Shown in pieces: positions 42,216-51,559 of a stretch of 64,000 nt of DNA (positions within the stretch are counted from its first letter, which is position 1; each line of letters starts with the position of its first letter). The notes below the pieces were generated by a model that worked only from the letters and a program-made list of their open reading frames with translations, did not search any database and was not told where the DNA came from. The stretch comes from Loktanella sp. IMCC34160. Its GTDB lineage: Bacteria > Pseudomonadota > Alphaproteobacteria > Rhodobacterales > Rhodobacteraceae. Made by a program: the position numbers and the translations under genes. Where the stretch lies: NCBI RefSeq assembly GCF_004145845.1, contig NZ_SELP01000008.1, forward strand, positions 62,001-126,000, read 5' to 3'.

Positions 42216-43262
42216 TTAGAACCAGCGCCCGATCACCGACATATCGCAGGTAGCGGCGCTTTGATTTCCGTTGGTGGGGATGAAGACGGCAAAGTCGACG
42301 CTTGCGACGCCCTTTGATCCGGTCACGCAGCACCGCGGGCTAAGGCCGGGGTTCGGCATGATCGTCTGGGCATAGTTGTTGTCGACAAACATCGCCGGAA
42401 AGGCCCAGGTGGCCCACCCGGGCGATACCGCCGCCTCTCGGTGCCAGCACATCTGGGTGCCATCCGCAAAGCGGACGTAGCGGCCATTTGCGTTCTGACC
42501 GTATTCCAGCACCGCACCCGTTGGTGCGCCCGCCGTTTCCGATACGATGCCCACAAGGTTGCCGGGACCATAGCCAAAGTCGGCGCGCATCAACCGTCCG
42601 GGGGTCGTGTCGGTTGGGCTTTGCTGCACGGACTGGCCCGAAACGGTGGCGTCGGTCGCGTCAAAGGACAGGGCGGTGATCCAGCTGGTTCCATCCGGAC
42701 TGACCTTGACCGAAAAATCGTCAGATCCGATCGTGCCCAGTTCGGCCCGCCCCGACCAATTTGTCTGGTAGAGAAAGCTTGCCGTATCCGGGGCGGTCGC
42801 CTTGTTGATCTTCATCTGGTGGCCCGCGCCGTCATGGGTGAACAGCGAAGCCTCTGACAGGACAGCCAGACGGTTGGTCGCGTCTGCTGTCGTCGACACC
42901 CCCAGTTGATCCACATAGGTCCCGGCCGGTTCCCATTGGGTGCCATCGAAGCGCCATGTCGCGCCGGTCGGCGCCACATCGGCCCGCCACCCGGCCTTGG
43001 GCGGGATGAAATCCCAATAGGTGCCGGTCCATTGTGCAATGGATTGGTCCTGTCCGGCCCAGTCCCCGGTGGCCCCGGTCCCAACCAGATAGCAATCGCC
43101 GGTTGTTGGCCCGACCGGCGGGGTCGGCGTCGGCCCGTCCCGCACGGCCAATTGGCTTGCGACATCCAGAATGCGCAGGGCTTCGTTGTGGGTGACGTGT
43201 TTCTGCGCTTGCGACGGCAGGATCAGCGGCAACTCAAGGGAGGGTGTCTTGTCGCTCCACAT
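42216..43262 (-). CDS. DUF2793 phage/GTA-type structural protein
   Basis: A 348-residue protein with a DUF2793 N-terminal domain (residues 5-105: SLELPLILPSQAQKHVTHNE, GDCYLVGTGATGDWAGQ, GTYWDFIPPKAGWRADV), a middle linker, and a C-terminal domain with GWATWAFPAMFVDNNYAQ and VDFAVFIPTNGNQ. DUF2793 occurs in phage and GTA tail or spike proteins of alphaproteobacteria. The C-terminal part looks like a receptor-binding fibre tip. The ATG at 43262 follows AAAGGA with ideal spacing; an upstream in-frame ATG (43277) is less likely. First gene of the minus-strand run through to 35536. Confidence 0.8.
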   Translation of the reverse strand: MWSDKTPSLELPLILPSQAQKHVTHNEALRILDVASQLAVRDGPTPTPPVGPTTGDCYLVGTGATGDWAGQDQSIAQWTGTYWDFIPPKAGWRADVAPTGATWRFDGTQWEPAGTYVDQLGVSTTADATNRLAVLSEASLFTHDGAGHQMKINKATAPDTASFLYQTNWSGRAELGTIGSDDFSVKVSPDGTSWITALSFDATDATVSGQSVQQSPTDTTPGRLMRADFGYGPGNLVGIVSETAGAPTGAVLEYGQNANGRYVRFADGTQMCWHREAAVSPGWATWAFPAMFVDNNYAQTIMPNPGLSPRCCVTGSKGVASVDFAVFIPTNGNQSAATCDMSVIGRWF

Positions 43263-43529
43263 GCGGCGTCCTTTCATGAAGGGAGGGTTCGGTCGGATTG
43301 CGGGGACAATCGCAGAACCGCCTTTCCGGATGGGAAAGGCCCCGCGCGACCAAGGCAGGATTTGTTAACCAAACAGGACCAGACCCGCCGCCCCGTCATG
43401 GCTTCCATGCAAAGATTGCGCATATACATTTGCGCCGTCTCGCAGTAGGAGGGCGGCTCTGCCCCTTGTGATGACCGGCAGACAAAGCGGCGCATGGTGC
43501 GCCCGAGAGCTGACGGATACCCCCTTCCC

Positions 43530-45659
43530 ATGATCAAGACCCTTTCCGATGCACTGGCCGAACGTGGCTATGACCAGTTGACCGAGGTGCAGGAGGCCGT
43601 CACCGCGCCGGGCCTTGAACACGCGGACCTTCTGGTGTCCGCGCAAACCGGATCGGGCAAGACCGTGGGCTTTGGGCTTGCCATCGCGTCCAGCATTCTG
43701 GGCGAGGACGAAACGCTTGGCGGTCCGGAAACCCCGGTCGCGCTGGTCGTCGCACCCACCCGCGAACTGGCGTTTCAGGTGATGCGCGAACTGGGCTGGC
43801 TTTATGCCAAGGCCGGGGCGCGGGTCGTCTCTTGTGTCGGCGGGATGGACATGCGCGATGAGCGCCGGGCGCTTGAACGCGGCGCGCATATCGTCGTGGG
43901 GACACCGGGCCGCCTGCGCGACCACATCCAGCGCAATTCGCTCGACCTTTCGGCGATGCGGGCTGTTGTTCTGGACGAAGCGGACGAGATGCTCGACCTC
44001 GGGTTCCGGGAAGATCTGGAATTCATCCTTGCCGCCGCCCCCGAAGACCGGCGCACACTGCTGTTCTCGGCCACCGTGCCGCCGATGATCGCCAAGCTGG
44101 CGCAGCAATTCCAGAAAGACGCGGTGCGGGTCACGACCGTCTCTGGCAAATCCCAGCATGCCGATATTTCCTATCAGGCGATCCGGGTCGCCCCGAATGA
44201 CGCTGAATCGGCCATCTTCAACCTTCTGCGGTTCCACGATGCCCGCAACGCGATCATCTTCGCCAACACCCGCGCCGCTGTGAACCACCTTGCCGCCCGT
44301 CTGGCGAACCGGAATTTCTCGGTGGTCAGCCTCTCGGGCGAGTTGAGCCAGAGCGAACGAACCCACGCCCTTCAGGCGATGCGCGACGGCCGGGCGCGGG
44401 TCTGCGTGGCGACCGATGTTGCCGCGCGCGGGATCGACCTGCCCAACCTCGAACTGGTGATCCACGCTGAACTCCCCTCGAACTCCGAAGCTCTGCTGCA
44501 CCGGTCGGGCCGGACTGGCCGCGCCGGACGCAAGGGGACATCGGCCCTGATCGTGCCGCCGAAACTGGCAAACAAGGCAGAACGCCTGCTGAAATTCGCC
44601 AAGATCACCGCCGAATGGACCGAAGCACCCAGCGCGGACGACGTGCTGCGCCGGGACGAAGACCGGCTGTTGAACGACCCGGCATGGGACGATGAACCGA
44701 CCGATGCGCAGGCTGCCTTTGCCGCCCGCCTGCTTGAACTGCATTCGCCAGAAAAGATCGCAGCAGCCTACCTGCGGCAGTATCACGCCGCGCGGTCGGC
44801 CCCGGAAGACCTGTCGCCGCCCGATGCGAAACAGCCGCCCAAGGAACGCAAGCCCTTTGGCCCCAGCACATGGGTTGCCCTTTCGGTGGGCCGTGACGAC
44901 CGTGCCGAACCGCGCTGGCTTCTGCCAATGCTGTGCCGCGCCGGGAACCTGCAAAAAGACGACATCGGCGCAATCCGCATCCAACAAAGTGAATCCTTCG
45001 TCGAACTGACCGAAGCCTCCGTCGACAGGTTCCTGTCTGCGCTTGGCGACAAGGCCGAACTTGAAGAAGGCGTGACCGTGCGCCGTTTGGACAGTGCACC
45101 GGACCTGAAACCGGCCGCGCGCGGCCCGCGCCCCGACCGTCCCGAACGTCCGGCCCGGCCGGAGCGTCGCGACGCGCCCGAGCGCAAACCGCGCCCGGCC
45201 CCGGCAGAACCCGCTGCCGAGCCCCGTCAATACACGCCCCGCCCCGCCCCCCGCGACGACGCCGACAAACCGACCCGCAAGGTCTGGGACAAGGACAAGC
45301 CGCGCAGCAAGGGAAAGCCGGGGGACAAGCCCTTTTCCAAAGGCAAGCCCGCAGGCGACCGGCCGGAAAAGGCAAAGCATTGGGACAAGCCCACCGGCAA
45401 ACCCGGTGGCGGAAAACCTTGGGAGAAATCGGGTGACAAACCCAAGGGCAAGCCGCGGTCCAACGACGACAGCCGCCCCAAGCGTCGCCCTGCAGACGAG
45501 GTAACCCCGTTCCGCAAAGGGGCATCCGACCCGTCGCAGCGTATGGAGCGTCCCGGCAAACCCGGTGGAAAACCGGCTGGAAAACCCGGTTTCAAGGGCG
45601 GAAAACCCGGCCCGCGCAAGGCAGGCGGGTCCGAGCCGCCCCGTCGCCCGAAACGCTAA
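43530..45659 (+). CDS. DEAD-box RNA helicase with DbpA-type RNA-binding domain and long basic tail
   Basis: A 709-residue helicase. The core has AQTGSGKT, PTRELAF, TPGRLRDH, VLDEADEM, SAT, ATDVAARGIDLP and HRSGRTGRAG. Residues about 455-520 (WVALSVGRDDRAEPRWLLPM) look like a DbpA RNA-binding domain. The last 180 residues are Pro/Gly/Lys/Arg-rich with GKPGGKP-type repeats and are likely disordered. The start is taken at the ATG 43530 (MIKTLSDALAERGYD); an in-frame ATG at 43494 would add 12 residues. A role in ribosome maturation or RNA decay is probable. Confidence 0.88.
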   Translation: MIKTLSDALAERGYDQLTEVQEAVTAPGLEHADLLVSAQTGSGKTVGFGLAIASSILGEDETLGGPETPVALVVAPTRELAFQVMRELGWLYAKAGARVVSCVGGMDMRDERRALERGAHIVVGTPGRLRDHIQRNSLDLSAMRAVVLDEADEMLDLGFREDLEFILAAAPEDRRTLLFSATVPPMIAKLAQQFQKDAVRVTTVSGKSQHADISYQAIRVAPNDAESAIFNLLRFHDARNAIIFANTRAAVNHLAARLANRNFSVVSLSGELSQSERTHALQAMRDGRARVCVATDVAARGIDLPNLELVIHAELPSNSEALLHRSGRTGRAGRKGTSALIVPPKLANKAERLLKFAKITAEWTEAPSADDVLRRDEDRLLNDPAWDDEPTDAQAAFAARLLELHSPEKIAAAYLRQYHAARSAPEDLSPPDAKQPPKERKPFGPSTWVALSVGRDDRAEPRWLLPMLCRAGNLQKDDIGAIRIQQSESFVELTEASVDRFLSALGDKAELEEGVTVRRLDSAPDLKPAARGPRPDRPERPARPERRDAPERKPRPAPAEPAAEPRQYTPRPAPRDDADKPTRKVWDKDKPRSKGKPGDKPFSKGKPAGDRPEKAKHWDKPTGKPGGGKPWEKSGDKPKGKPRSNDDSRPKRRPADEVTPFRKGASDPSQRMERPGKPGGKPAGKPGFKGGKPGPRKAGGSEPPRRPKR

Positions 45660-45662
45660 ACC

Positions 45663-46676
45663 CTAGCCCGCAGCGGCCAGCACATCCTCGGCCTTGTGGA
45701 ACGGGCAGGCGACGCCGTGTCCGTTGCCAAGGTCGATCGTCTCAGGCTTGGCCTGTGCGCAGCTGTTCTGCGCCTTCGGGCACCGGGTGCGGAACACACA
45801 GCCCGATGGCGGGTTCAGGGGCGACGGTAGCTCGCCCTCGATCACCAGACGGGGCCGGGCCCGTTCCAGCGCCGGATCGGGGATCGGAACCGAGGAAATC
45901 AGCGCCTGCGTATAGGGGTGCTCAGGCCGGGTCGTCAGAACATCCGCCTCGGCCCGTTCCATGATCGTGCCCAGATACATCACCACGATCCGGTCCGAGA
46001 TGTGCTTTACCACCGACAGGTCGTGGGCGATGAAGATCATCGCCAGCCCCATATCGCGCTGAAGCTCCATCAAAAGGTTCACCACCTGCGCCTGCACCGA
46101 CACATCCAGTGCCGAGACTGGTTCGTCGCAGATGAGAAGGCGCGGCCGCAGGATCAGGGCGCGGGCGATGCCGATCCGCTGACACTGTCCGCCTGAAAAC
46201 TCGTGCGGGTAGCGGTTGATCAGGTTCGGCAGCAGGCCCACACGTTCCATGATCTCGGCCACGCGCTTCTTCACCTCGGCACGCGGCGTTCTGGGTTCGT
46301 GGGTAACGAGGGGCTCGGCAATAATCTCGCCCACGGTCATGCGCGGGTTCAGCGCGGCCAGCGGATCCTGAAACACCATCTGCACATCGCGGCGGTGGCG
46401 GCGGCGCTGGTCGGCCGACATCGCGGCAAGGTCCTCACCATCGAACAGAATCTGCCCGGCGGATGTGGGAACCGTCCCGACGATGGCGCGGGCCAGCGTG
46501 GATTTTCCTGACCCGCTTTCTCCCACGACGCCAAGGCATTCGCCCGGCGCAATGTCGAAGGATACGCTGTTGACGGCGTGCAGCTTCAGGGATGGGGTCC
46601 AGGGCCAGCTTCCGGACCGGCGGATATCGAAGGTCACGGAAACGTCGCGGGCGGACAGAAGCGGTTGATCGGACAT
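45663..46676 (-). CDS. oppF: Oligopeptide ABC transporter ATP-binding protein OppF
   Basis: A 337-residue ABC ATPase with Walker [10 protein letters not shown]-loop VFQDP, signature SGGQCQRIGIARAL and Walker B LLICDEPVSALD. The C-terminal peptide-transporter extension with clustered cysteines (FRTRCPKAQNSCAQAKPE) is present. It powers peptide import with OppD. Last gene of oppABCDF; its ATG overlaps the oppD stop by one base (TAATG). Confidence 0.93.
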   Translation of the reverse strand: MSDQPLLSARDVSVTFDIRRSGSWPWTPSLKLHAVNSVSFDIAPGECLGVVGESGSGKSTLARAIVGTVPTSAGQILFDGEDLAAMSADQRRRHRRDVQMVFQDPLAALNPRMTVGEIIAEPLVTHEPRTPRAEVKKRVAEIMERVGLLPNLINRYPHEFSGGQCQRIGIARALILRPRLLICDEPVSALDVSVQAQVVNLLMELQRDMGLAMIFIAHDLSVVKHISDRIVVMYLGTIMERAEADVLTTRPEHPYTQALISSVPIPDPALERARPRLVIEGELPSPLNPPSGCVFRTRCPKAQNSCAQAKPETIDLGNGHGVACPFHKAEDVLAAAG

Positions 46677-47644
46677 TACGCGACCTCCTTCACGGGCAGG
46701 TGGCAGGACCGGCGGCGATTGCCGTCAAAGACCTCTAGGGCAGGGCGATCGGCCGGGCATCTGTCCAGCTTTTGCGCACAGCGCGGACTGAACGGGCAGC
46801 CCTTGGGCAGCCGGGACATATCCGGCGGCTCGCCCGCAATCGTTTGCAGCATCTCGTCATCCCGGTCGAGCCGGGGAACGGCCAGCAACAGCCCCTTGGT
46901 ATAGGGATGGCTGGGATCGGAAAACAGGGTCTGCGTCGGGGCCTCTTCCATGATCTGGCCGCCATACATCACCAGCGTCCGGTCACAGAATCCGGCGACG
47001 ACCCCAAGGTCATGGGTGATCAGGATAATCGCGGTTCCGAATTCTTCGCGGATATCGCCCAGAAGCTGCATGATCTGCGCCTGCACCGTCACATCCAGCG
47101 CGGTCGTCGGTTCATCCGCGATCAGCAGTCGAGGGCGGCACAGCAGCGACATGGCGATCATCACGCGCTGGCGCATCCCGCCCGAAAACTCGTGCGGGAA
47201 CATCCGCACGCGGTTCTTGGCATCGGGAATGCGTACGGCGTCCAGCATCTTGGTCGCCTCGGTGATCGCCTCGGCCTTGGACATGCCCTGATGCAGCATC
47301 AGAACCTCGGCCATCTGGTCACTGACCCGCATGTAGGGGTTCAGCGATGTCATCGGGTCCTGAAAGATCATCCCGATTTCGCGTGACCGGATCTTGTTCA
47401 ATTCGGCGGGCTTCATCGACAAAAGGTCGTGCCCGTCGAAGTTCACCGTGCCGGTGGCCGCGCCGTTCTTGGCCAACAGGCCCATCACGGCAAAGGCGGT
47501 CTGGCTTTTCCCCGATCCGCTTTCGCCCACGATGGCAAGCGTCTCTTTGGGGCCAATCCCAAAGGACACGCCGTTGACGGCATTCACTGGACCGTCGCCG
47601 GTCTGGAAGGTCACCGTCAGGTCTTCGATGGTCAGAAGGCTCAT
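46676..47644 (-). CDS. oppD: Oligopeptide ABC transporter ATP-binding protein OppD
   Basis: A 322-residue ABC ATPase: [18 protein letters not shown] (Walker A), [15 protein letters not shown] (signature), [16 protein letters not shown] (Walker B) and the C-terminal extension [20 protein letters not shown]. The ATG at 47644 follows AAAGGA; the open frame begins earlier but overlaps oppC. It pairs with OppF on the cytoplasmic side of the OppBC channel. Confidence 0.93.
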   Translation of the reverse strand: MSLLTIEDLTVTFQTGDGPVNAVNGVSFGIGPKETLAIVGESGSGKSQTAFAVMGLLAKNGAATGTVNFDGHDLLSMKPAELNKIRSREIGMIFQDPMTSLNPYMRVSDQMAEVLMLHQGMSKAEAITEATKMLDAVRIPDAKNRVRMFPHEFSGGMRQRVMIAMSLLCRPRLLIADEPTTALDVTVQAQIMQLLGDIREEFGTAIILITHDLGVVAGFCDRTLVMYGGQIMEEAPTQTLFSDPSHPYTKGLLLAVPRLDRDDEMLQTIAGEPPDMSRLPKGCPFSPRCAQKLDRCPADRPALEVFDGNRRRSCHLPVKEVA

Positions 47645-47645
47645 G

Positions 47646-48557
47646 TCAGCGGTCCTTTGGATCAAGCGCATCGCGCAGCCCGTCGCCGACAAAGAAGAAG
47701 GCGAAAAGCGTGATGAGGAAGAAGAAAAGCGGGAAGAACAACATCCACAGCGTGCCGTTGTTCATCTGTTCCGTGCCGCCGTTGATCAGGGCGCCAAGCG
47801 ATGTATTGGGTTCCTGAATCCCAAGGCCAAGGTACGAGATGAAGCTTTCGAAAATGATCATCTCGGGCACCAGCAAGGTCGCATAGACGATCACGATCCC
47901 CAGAAGGTTCGGCACGATATGGCGCAGGATGATGGTCATGCGCGGGACGCCGATGGCCACTGCGGCCTCTACGAATTCCTTGTTCTTGATCGACAGGGTC
48001 TGCCCCCGCGCGATCCGCGCCATGGACAGCCATGAAATCAACCCGATCCCAAGGAAGAGCATGAAGATCGACCGTCCGAAGATAACCAGCATCAGGATCA
48101 GCACGAACATGAATGGGATAGACATCAGGATATCGACGGTCCGCATCATGATCCCGTCCGTGCGGCCCCCGACATAGCCCGCCAGCGCCCCGTAAAGTGT
48201 GCCGACGATCACCGCCACCATGGCGCCGACGATCCCGACCAGAAGCGAAATCCGTGTGCCCTGCACGGTCCGGGCATAAAGGTCGCGCCCGTCGATATCG
48301 ACCCCGAAGTAGTGGCCGGTTTCGATAGAGGGGACACCGCGGTAGGCCTGCGCCCCCATAAGGGAAAAATCCACGTAGTCAGGTTCGAATTTCGCGAAAT
48401 AGCCCCCGAAGATCGCGAACAGGCTTACAAGGATCAGGACGATCAGCCCGGCCACCGCGGCCTTGTTGCGGAAGAACCGGGTCCGGGCATCTGCCCAAAG
48501 GGACCGGCCCTGGATCTCGCCCATCTGTGCGGGGGCGGTATCGGTTTGCATCGACAT
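47646..48557 (-). CDS. oppC: Oligopeptide ABC transporter permease OppC
   Basis: A 303-residue inner-membrane permease with six predicted helices, an N-terminal cytoplasmic tail ([20 protein letters not shown]) and the EAA-loop region [20 protein letters not shown] that contacts the ATPases. AGGAGG precedes the ATG. One base separates its stop from the oppD start. Confidence 0.93.
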   Translation of the reverse strand: MSMQTDTAPAQMGEIQGRSLWADARTRFFRNKAAVAGLIVLILVSLFAIFGGYFAKFEPDYVDFSLMGAQAYRGVPSIETGHYFGVDIDGRDLYARTVQGTRISLLVGIVGAMVAVIVGTLYGALAGYVGGRTDGIMMRTVDILMSIPFMFVLILMLVIFGRSIFMLFLGIGLISWLSMARIARGQTLSIKNKEFVEAAVAIGVPRMTIILRHIVPNLLGIVIVYATLLVPEMIIFESFISYLGLGIQEPNTSLGALINGGTEQMNNGTLWMLFFPLFFFLITLFAFFFVGDGLRDALDPKDR

Positions 48558-48567
48558 TGCGCGCCTC

Positions 48568-49491
48568 CTAGTAGCGGATCTTCGGGTCGATCCACGCGTA
48601 GAGGATATCGACCAGAAGGTTGAAGGTGATGGTCAGGACGCCGACAAGGATCGTGATGCCCATGATCACCGAATAGTCGCGGTTGAAGGCCGAGTTGACG
48701 AAGAACTGCCCGATGCCACCGGTCGAGAACGCGATGTCCACGACGACCGACCCCGTAATCATGCCCACAACCGCAGGCCCAAGGTAGGAAATCACCGGCA
48801 GCAGGGTCGGCTTCAGCGCATGGCGCAGGATGACGCGGCGCATCGGAAGGCCCTTGGCCTTGGCAGTGCGGATGAAATTGGAATTCAGAACCTCAAGCAT
48901 CGACGACCGGGTGATCCGGGCAATGGACGCCATGTAGGACGTCGACAGCGCGATCACCGGCATGATGACATAATTCCACTGGCCACCGTTCCAGCCGCCG
49001 CCGGGAAGCCAGCCCAGCCCAAGGGTGAAAATCAACAGCAGAATCGGCGCCATCACGAAGTTCGGCAACGCCTGCGCCCCGATCGAGATGCCGACGGCGG
49101 TATAGTCCACGGCGGTATTGTGCTTGATCGCGGCGGCGACGCCCAGCGCCACGCCGACGACGACGGCAAACAATGCGGACCAGAGGCCATAGGTCAGGGT
49201 CACCGGGAAGCCCTGCGCAATCACCTCGTTCACGGTGCGGTCCGTGTATTGGAAGGACGGGCCGAAATCGAACCGGAAGACAACACCGGTCACATAGTCC
49301 AGCATCTGCTTCCACATCGGCTGATCCAGGCCGTATTTCGCCTCGATATTGGCCATGACCTCGGGCGGGATCGGGCGCTCGGAATTGAACGGGCCACCGG
49401 GGGCCAGATACATCAGGAAGAAGCTGAGGACGATCAGGATAAGGATGGTCGGGATCGCCACGGCCAGCCGTCGAACGATATAGGAATACAT
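48568..49491 (-). CDS. oppB: Oligopeptide ABC transporter permease OppB
   Basis: A 307-residue permease starting MYSYIVRRLAVAIPTILILI, with the typical large periplasmic loop after the first helix and the EAA-loop TAKAKGLPMRRVILRHALKP. Six helices, full length. It is 76 bases downstream of oppA, a gap that holds a strong hairpin, and ten bases before oppC. Confidence 0.93.
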   Translation of the reverse strand: MYSYIVRRLAVAIPTILILIVLSFFLMYLAPGGPFNSERPIPPEVMANIEAKYGLDQPMWKQMLDYVTGVVFRFDFGPSFQYTDRTVNEVIAQGFPVTLTYGLWSALFAVVVGVALGVAAAIKHNTAVDYTAVGISIGAQALPNFVMAPILLLIFTLGLGWLPGGGWNGGQWNYVIMPVIALSTSYMASIARITRSSMLEVLNSNFIRTAKAKGLPMRRVILRHALKPTLLPVISYLGPAVVGMITGSVVVDIAFSTGGIGQFFVNSAFNRDYSVIMGITILVGVLTITFNLLVDILYAWIDPKIRY

Positions 49492-49519
49492 ATCGGGGCT
49501 CCGGGAATAGCCAAAGACA

Positions 49520-49547
49520 TCCGCGCCCCCGGAACAGGGGGCGCGGA
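49520..49547 (-). other. Hairpin between oppA and oppB
   Basis: Perfect 11-bp stem TCCGCGCCCCC / GGGGGCGCGGA with a six-base loop and no T-run on the minus strand. Such a structure commonly stabilises the binding-protein mRNA so that OppA is made in excess over the permease. Confidence 0.7.
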
Positions 49548-49567
49548 CTTTTCAGAGCACTGCGCGC

Positions 49568-51199
49568 TTAGTTGGCAGTGAAGTACAGGTCTTTGGAGTA
49601 CCAGTTCTGCTGAACGTTCTGGACCGGCCAGGAACCGACAAGGTTCTCATCCATCATGTAGACGTTCGCATAGTGGTAGATCGGCGCGATCGGCGCCTCT
49701 GCGTCGATGATCTCTTCGACCCGGGTGTAAAGCGGGTTCGGATCATCCGAGGTCTTCGCCTCAGCCAGCAGGCTGTCCACCTCGGCGCTAACGAACTTGG
49801 AGTCGTTGTAGCCGGATTCGGACTGCATCAGGTCAAGGAAGGTTGAGGCTTCGTTGTAGTCGCCACACCAGCCGCCACGGGCAATCTGGAAGTCGCCGTT
49901 GGACCGGGCTTCCAGGAAGGTTTGCCATTCCATGTTGGCCAGCTCCGCCTCGACGCCAAGGGTCTGCTTCCACATCTGGCTGACGGCAACGGCGATAGAC
50001 CGGTGGGCGTCAGAGGTGTTGTACACGATCGATGTCGACAGCGGGTTGTCGGGGCCATAGCCGGCCTCGGCCATCAGTTCCTGCGCCATTGCGTTGCGCT
50101 CGTCCTGCGTCATCGACGCGGTCGGAACGTCCGGCACGGTGAACGATGCGGTCGCGCCCGGGGTGAAGGTGTAGGCAGCGGTCTGGCCACCGGCCAGCAC
50201 GTTGTCCACGATCACGTCGCGGTTGATCGCAAGGCTCAGCGCCTTGCGGACACGGGGGTCCTGCAGGGCTTCGGGCGCGCCATCACGCAGGTTGAACATA
50301 TAATAGTAGGAACACAGGCTCGGGAAGCTGATGGCTTCGTTCGGGTGCTCTTCCTGAAGGCGCGGGAACTGGCCGGCCGGCACTTCGGTTCGGTCAAGCT
50401 CGCCGGCAAGGAAGCGGGTCAGCGCGTTGTTTTCATCGTTGATGACCAGCGCGGTCACTTTTTCGATGATGGTGTTGTCGTTGTCCCAGTACATCGGGTT
50501 GCGTTCGCGCACCGAACGTTCCTGCGGCACATGCTCGGTCAGGACATAGGCGCCGTTCGACACGATGTTGCCCGGCTTGGTCCACTCGGTGCCATGGGCC
50601 TCAACAGTGGCCTGATGGACCGGGAAGGTGGTCGAATGGGTCACCATCTGCGCGAAATAGGGCAGCGGCTGCGACAGGTGGACAACCAGCGTGTGATCGT
50701 CGGTCGCTTCAACGCCAAGGTCTTCCAGCGGCGCTTCGCCACCGATCACCGCGTCGACGTTTTCGATCGACATCAGCGACATGTACCACGAATAGGGCGA
50801 TGCCAGTTCCGGGCTGGCGGCGCGGCGCCAAGCATAGACGAAGTCATTCGCGGTGACCGGATCTCCGTTCGACCACTTGGCGTCGTCGCGCAGGGAGAAG
50901 GTATAGGTCATCTTGTCGTCGGACACGGTATAGCCGGTCGCGACACCCGGAACGAGGTTGCCATCGGCATCCTGGTTCATCAGACCTTCGAACAGGTCGC
51001 GGATGATTTCCGAACCGGACACGTCTTCAACAAGACCCGGATCGGTCGAGCTGTGCTCGTCCAGAACGCGGTAGGTGAATTCCTGCACGTCGGCCAGCGC
51101 TTCGCCGGTGACGGGATGCGTGGCCTGCGCATAGGCCATGCCGCCGGTCAGGACGAGCAGCGCGGCGGTGGACGCTTTGAGGGTCATTTTGATGGACAT
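49568..51199 (-). CDS. oppA: Periplasmic oligopeptide-binding protein OppA
   Basis: A 543-residue family 5 solute-binding protein. The signal peptide (MSIKMTLKASTAALLVLTGG) is followed by SEIIRDLFEGLMNQDADGN, LRDDAKWSNGDPVTANDFVY and, later, WCGDYNEASTFLDLM, all OppA/MppA marks. It delivers oligopeptides, or murein peptides if MppA-like, to OppBC. GGGAG precedes the ATG. It is first gene of oppABCDF, transcribed leftwards from the promoter region 51200-51559. Confidence 0.92.
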   Translation of the reverse strand: MSIKMTLKASTAALLVLTGGMAYAQATHPVTGEALADVQEFTYRVLDEHSSTDPGLVEDVSGSEIIRDLFEGLMNQDADGNLVPGVATGYTVSDDKMTYTFSLRDDAKWSNGDPVTANDFVYAWRRAASPELASPYSWYMSLMSIENVDAVIGGEAPLEDLGVEATDDHTLVVHLSQPLPYFAQMVTHSTTFPVHQATVEAHGTEWTKPGNIVSNGAYVLTEHVPQERSVRERNPMYWDNDNTIIEKVTALVINDENNALTRFLAGELDRTEVPAGQFPRLQEEHPNEAISFPSLCSYYYMFNLRDGAPEALQDPRVRKALSLAINRDVIVDNVLAGGQTAAYTFTPGATASFTVPDVPTASMTQDERNAMAQELMAEAGYGPDNPLSTSIVYNTSDAHRSIAVAVSQMWKQTLGVEAELANMEWQTFLEARSNGDFQIARGGWCGDYNEASTFLDLMQSESGYNDSKFVSAEVDSLLAEAKTSDDPNPLYTRVEEIIDAEAPIAPIYHYANVYMMDENLVGSWPVQNVQQNWYSKDLYFTAN

Positions 51200-51559
51200 G
51201 AAATAGTCTCCCTATCGTTGGGCCCGTTCAGGGCCGTGGAGTCGGTTGCTTCTCGCGGCAAGCGCGACAATGGAGTGATCCTTTTTCCTGTTGATCAAAT
51301 TAGCAAGGGGGGAAAGGAAACTGACCAAACGTCACTTTGGGCGCTGCCTTCGTTTCGGCCGCTGTTTCGTCTTTTTGAACAAATTGGGCAGTCACTACGC
51401 CCGAAATGGGCGATATTGGATTTGTGACCAAAGGGCCGATGCGCGGCTGCTGGGCCGAAAACGGGCGCGGGCAGTATCAGGTAGGGGTTGATTCGGCGGG
51501 ATTGGCCCGCTGTGTGTCTTGGGTCTGGAATGTCCGGTTCTTGCACCTATCGTAGGGGC
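51200..51559. other. Divergent intergenic region, oppA / hemerythrin gene
   Basis: No gene is supported in these 360 bases. The middle (about 51280-51420) is AT-richer than its surroundings and is the expected promoter zone for oppA on one strand and the hemerythrin gene on the other. I found no promoter pair good enough to call and no strong palindrome. Confidence 0.4.

Noticed and set aside
31796-43262. A prophage
   Set aside because: Only fibre/spike-type proteins are present. No integrase, terminase, portal, capsid, lysis or attachment-site repeats were found, and the flanks are ordinary single-copy genes.
43365-45380. Minus-strand frame of 671 codons
   Set aside because: Antisense to the DEAD-box helicase with all helicase motifs; no domain seen.
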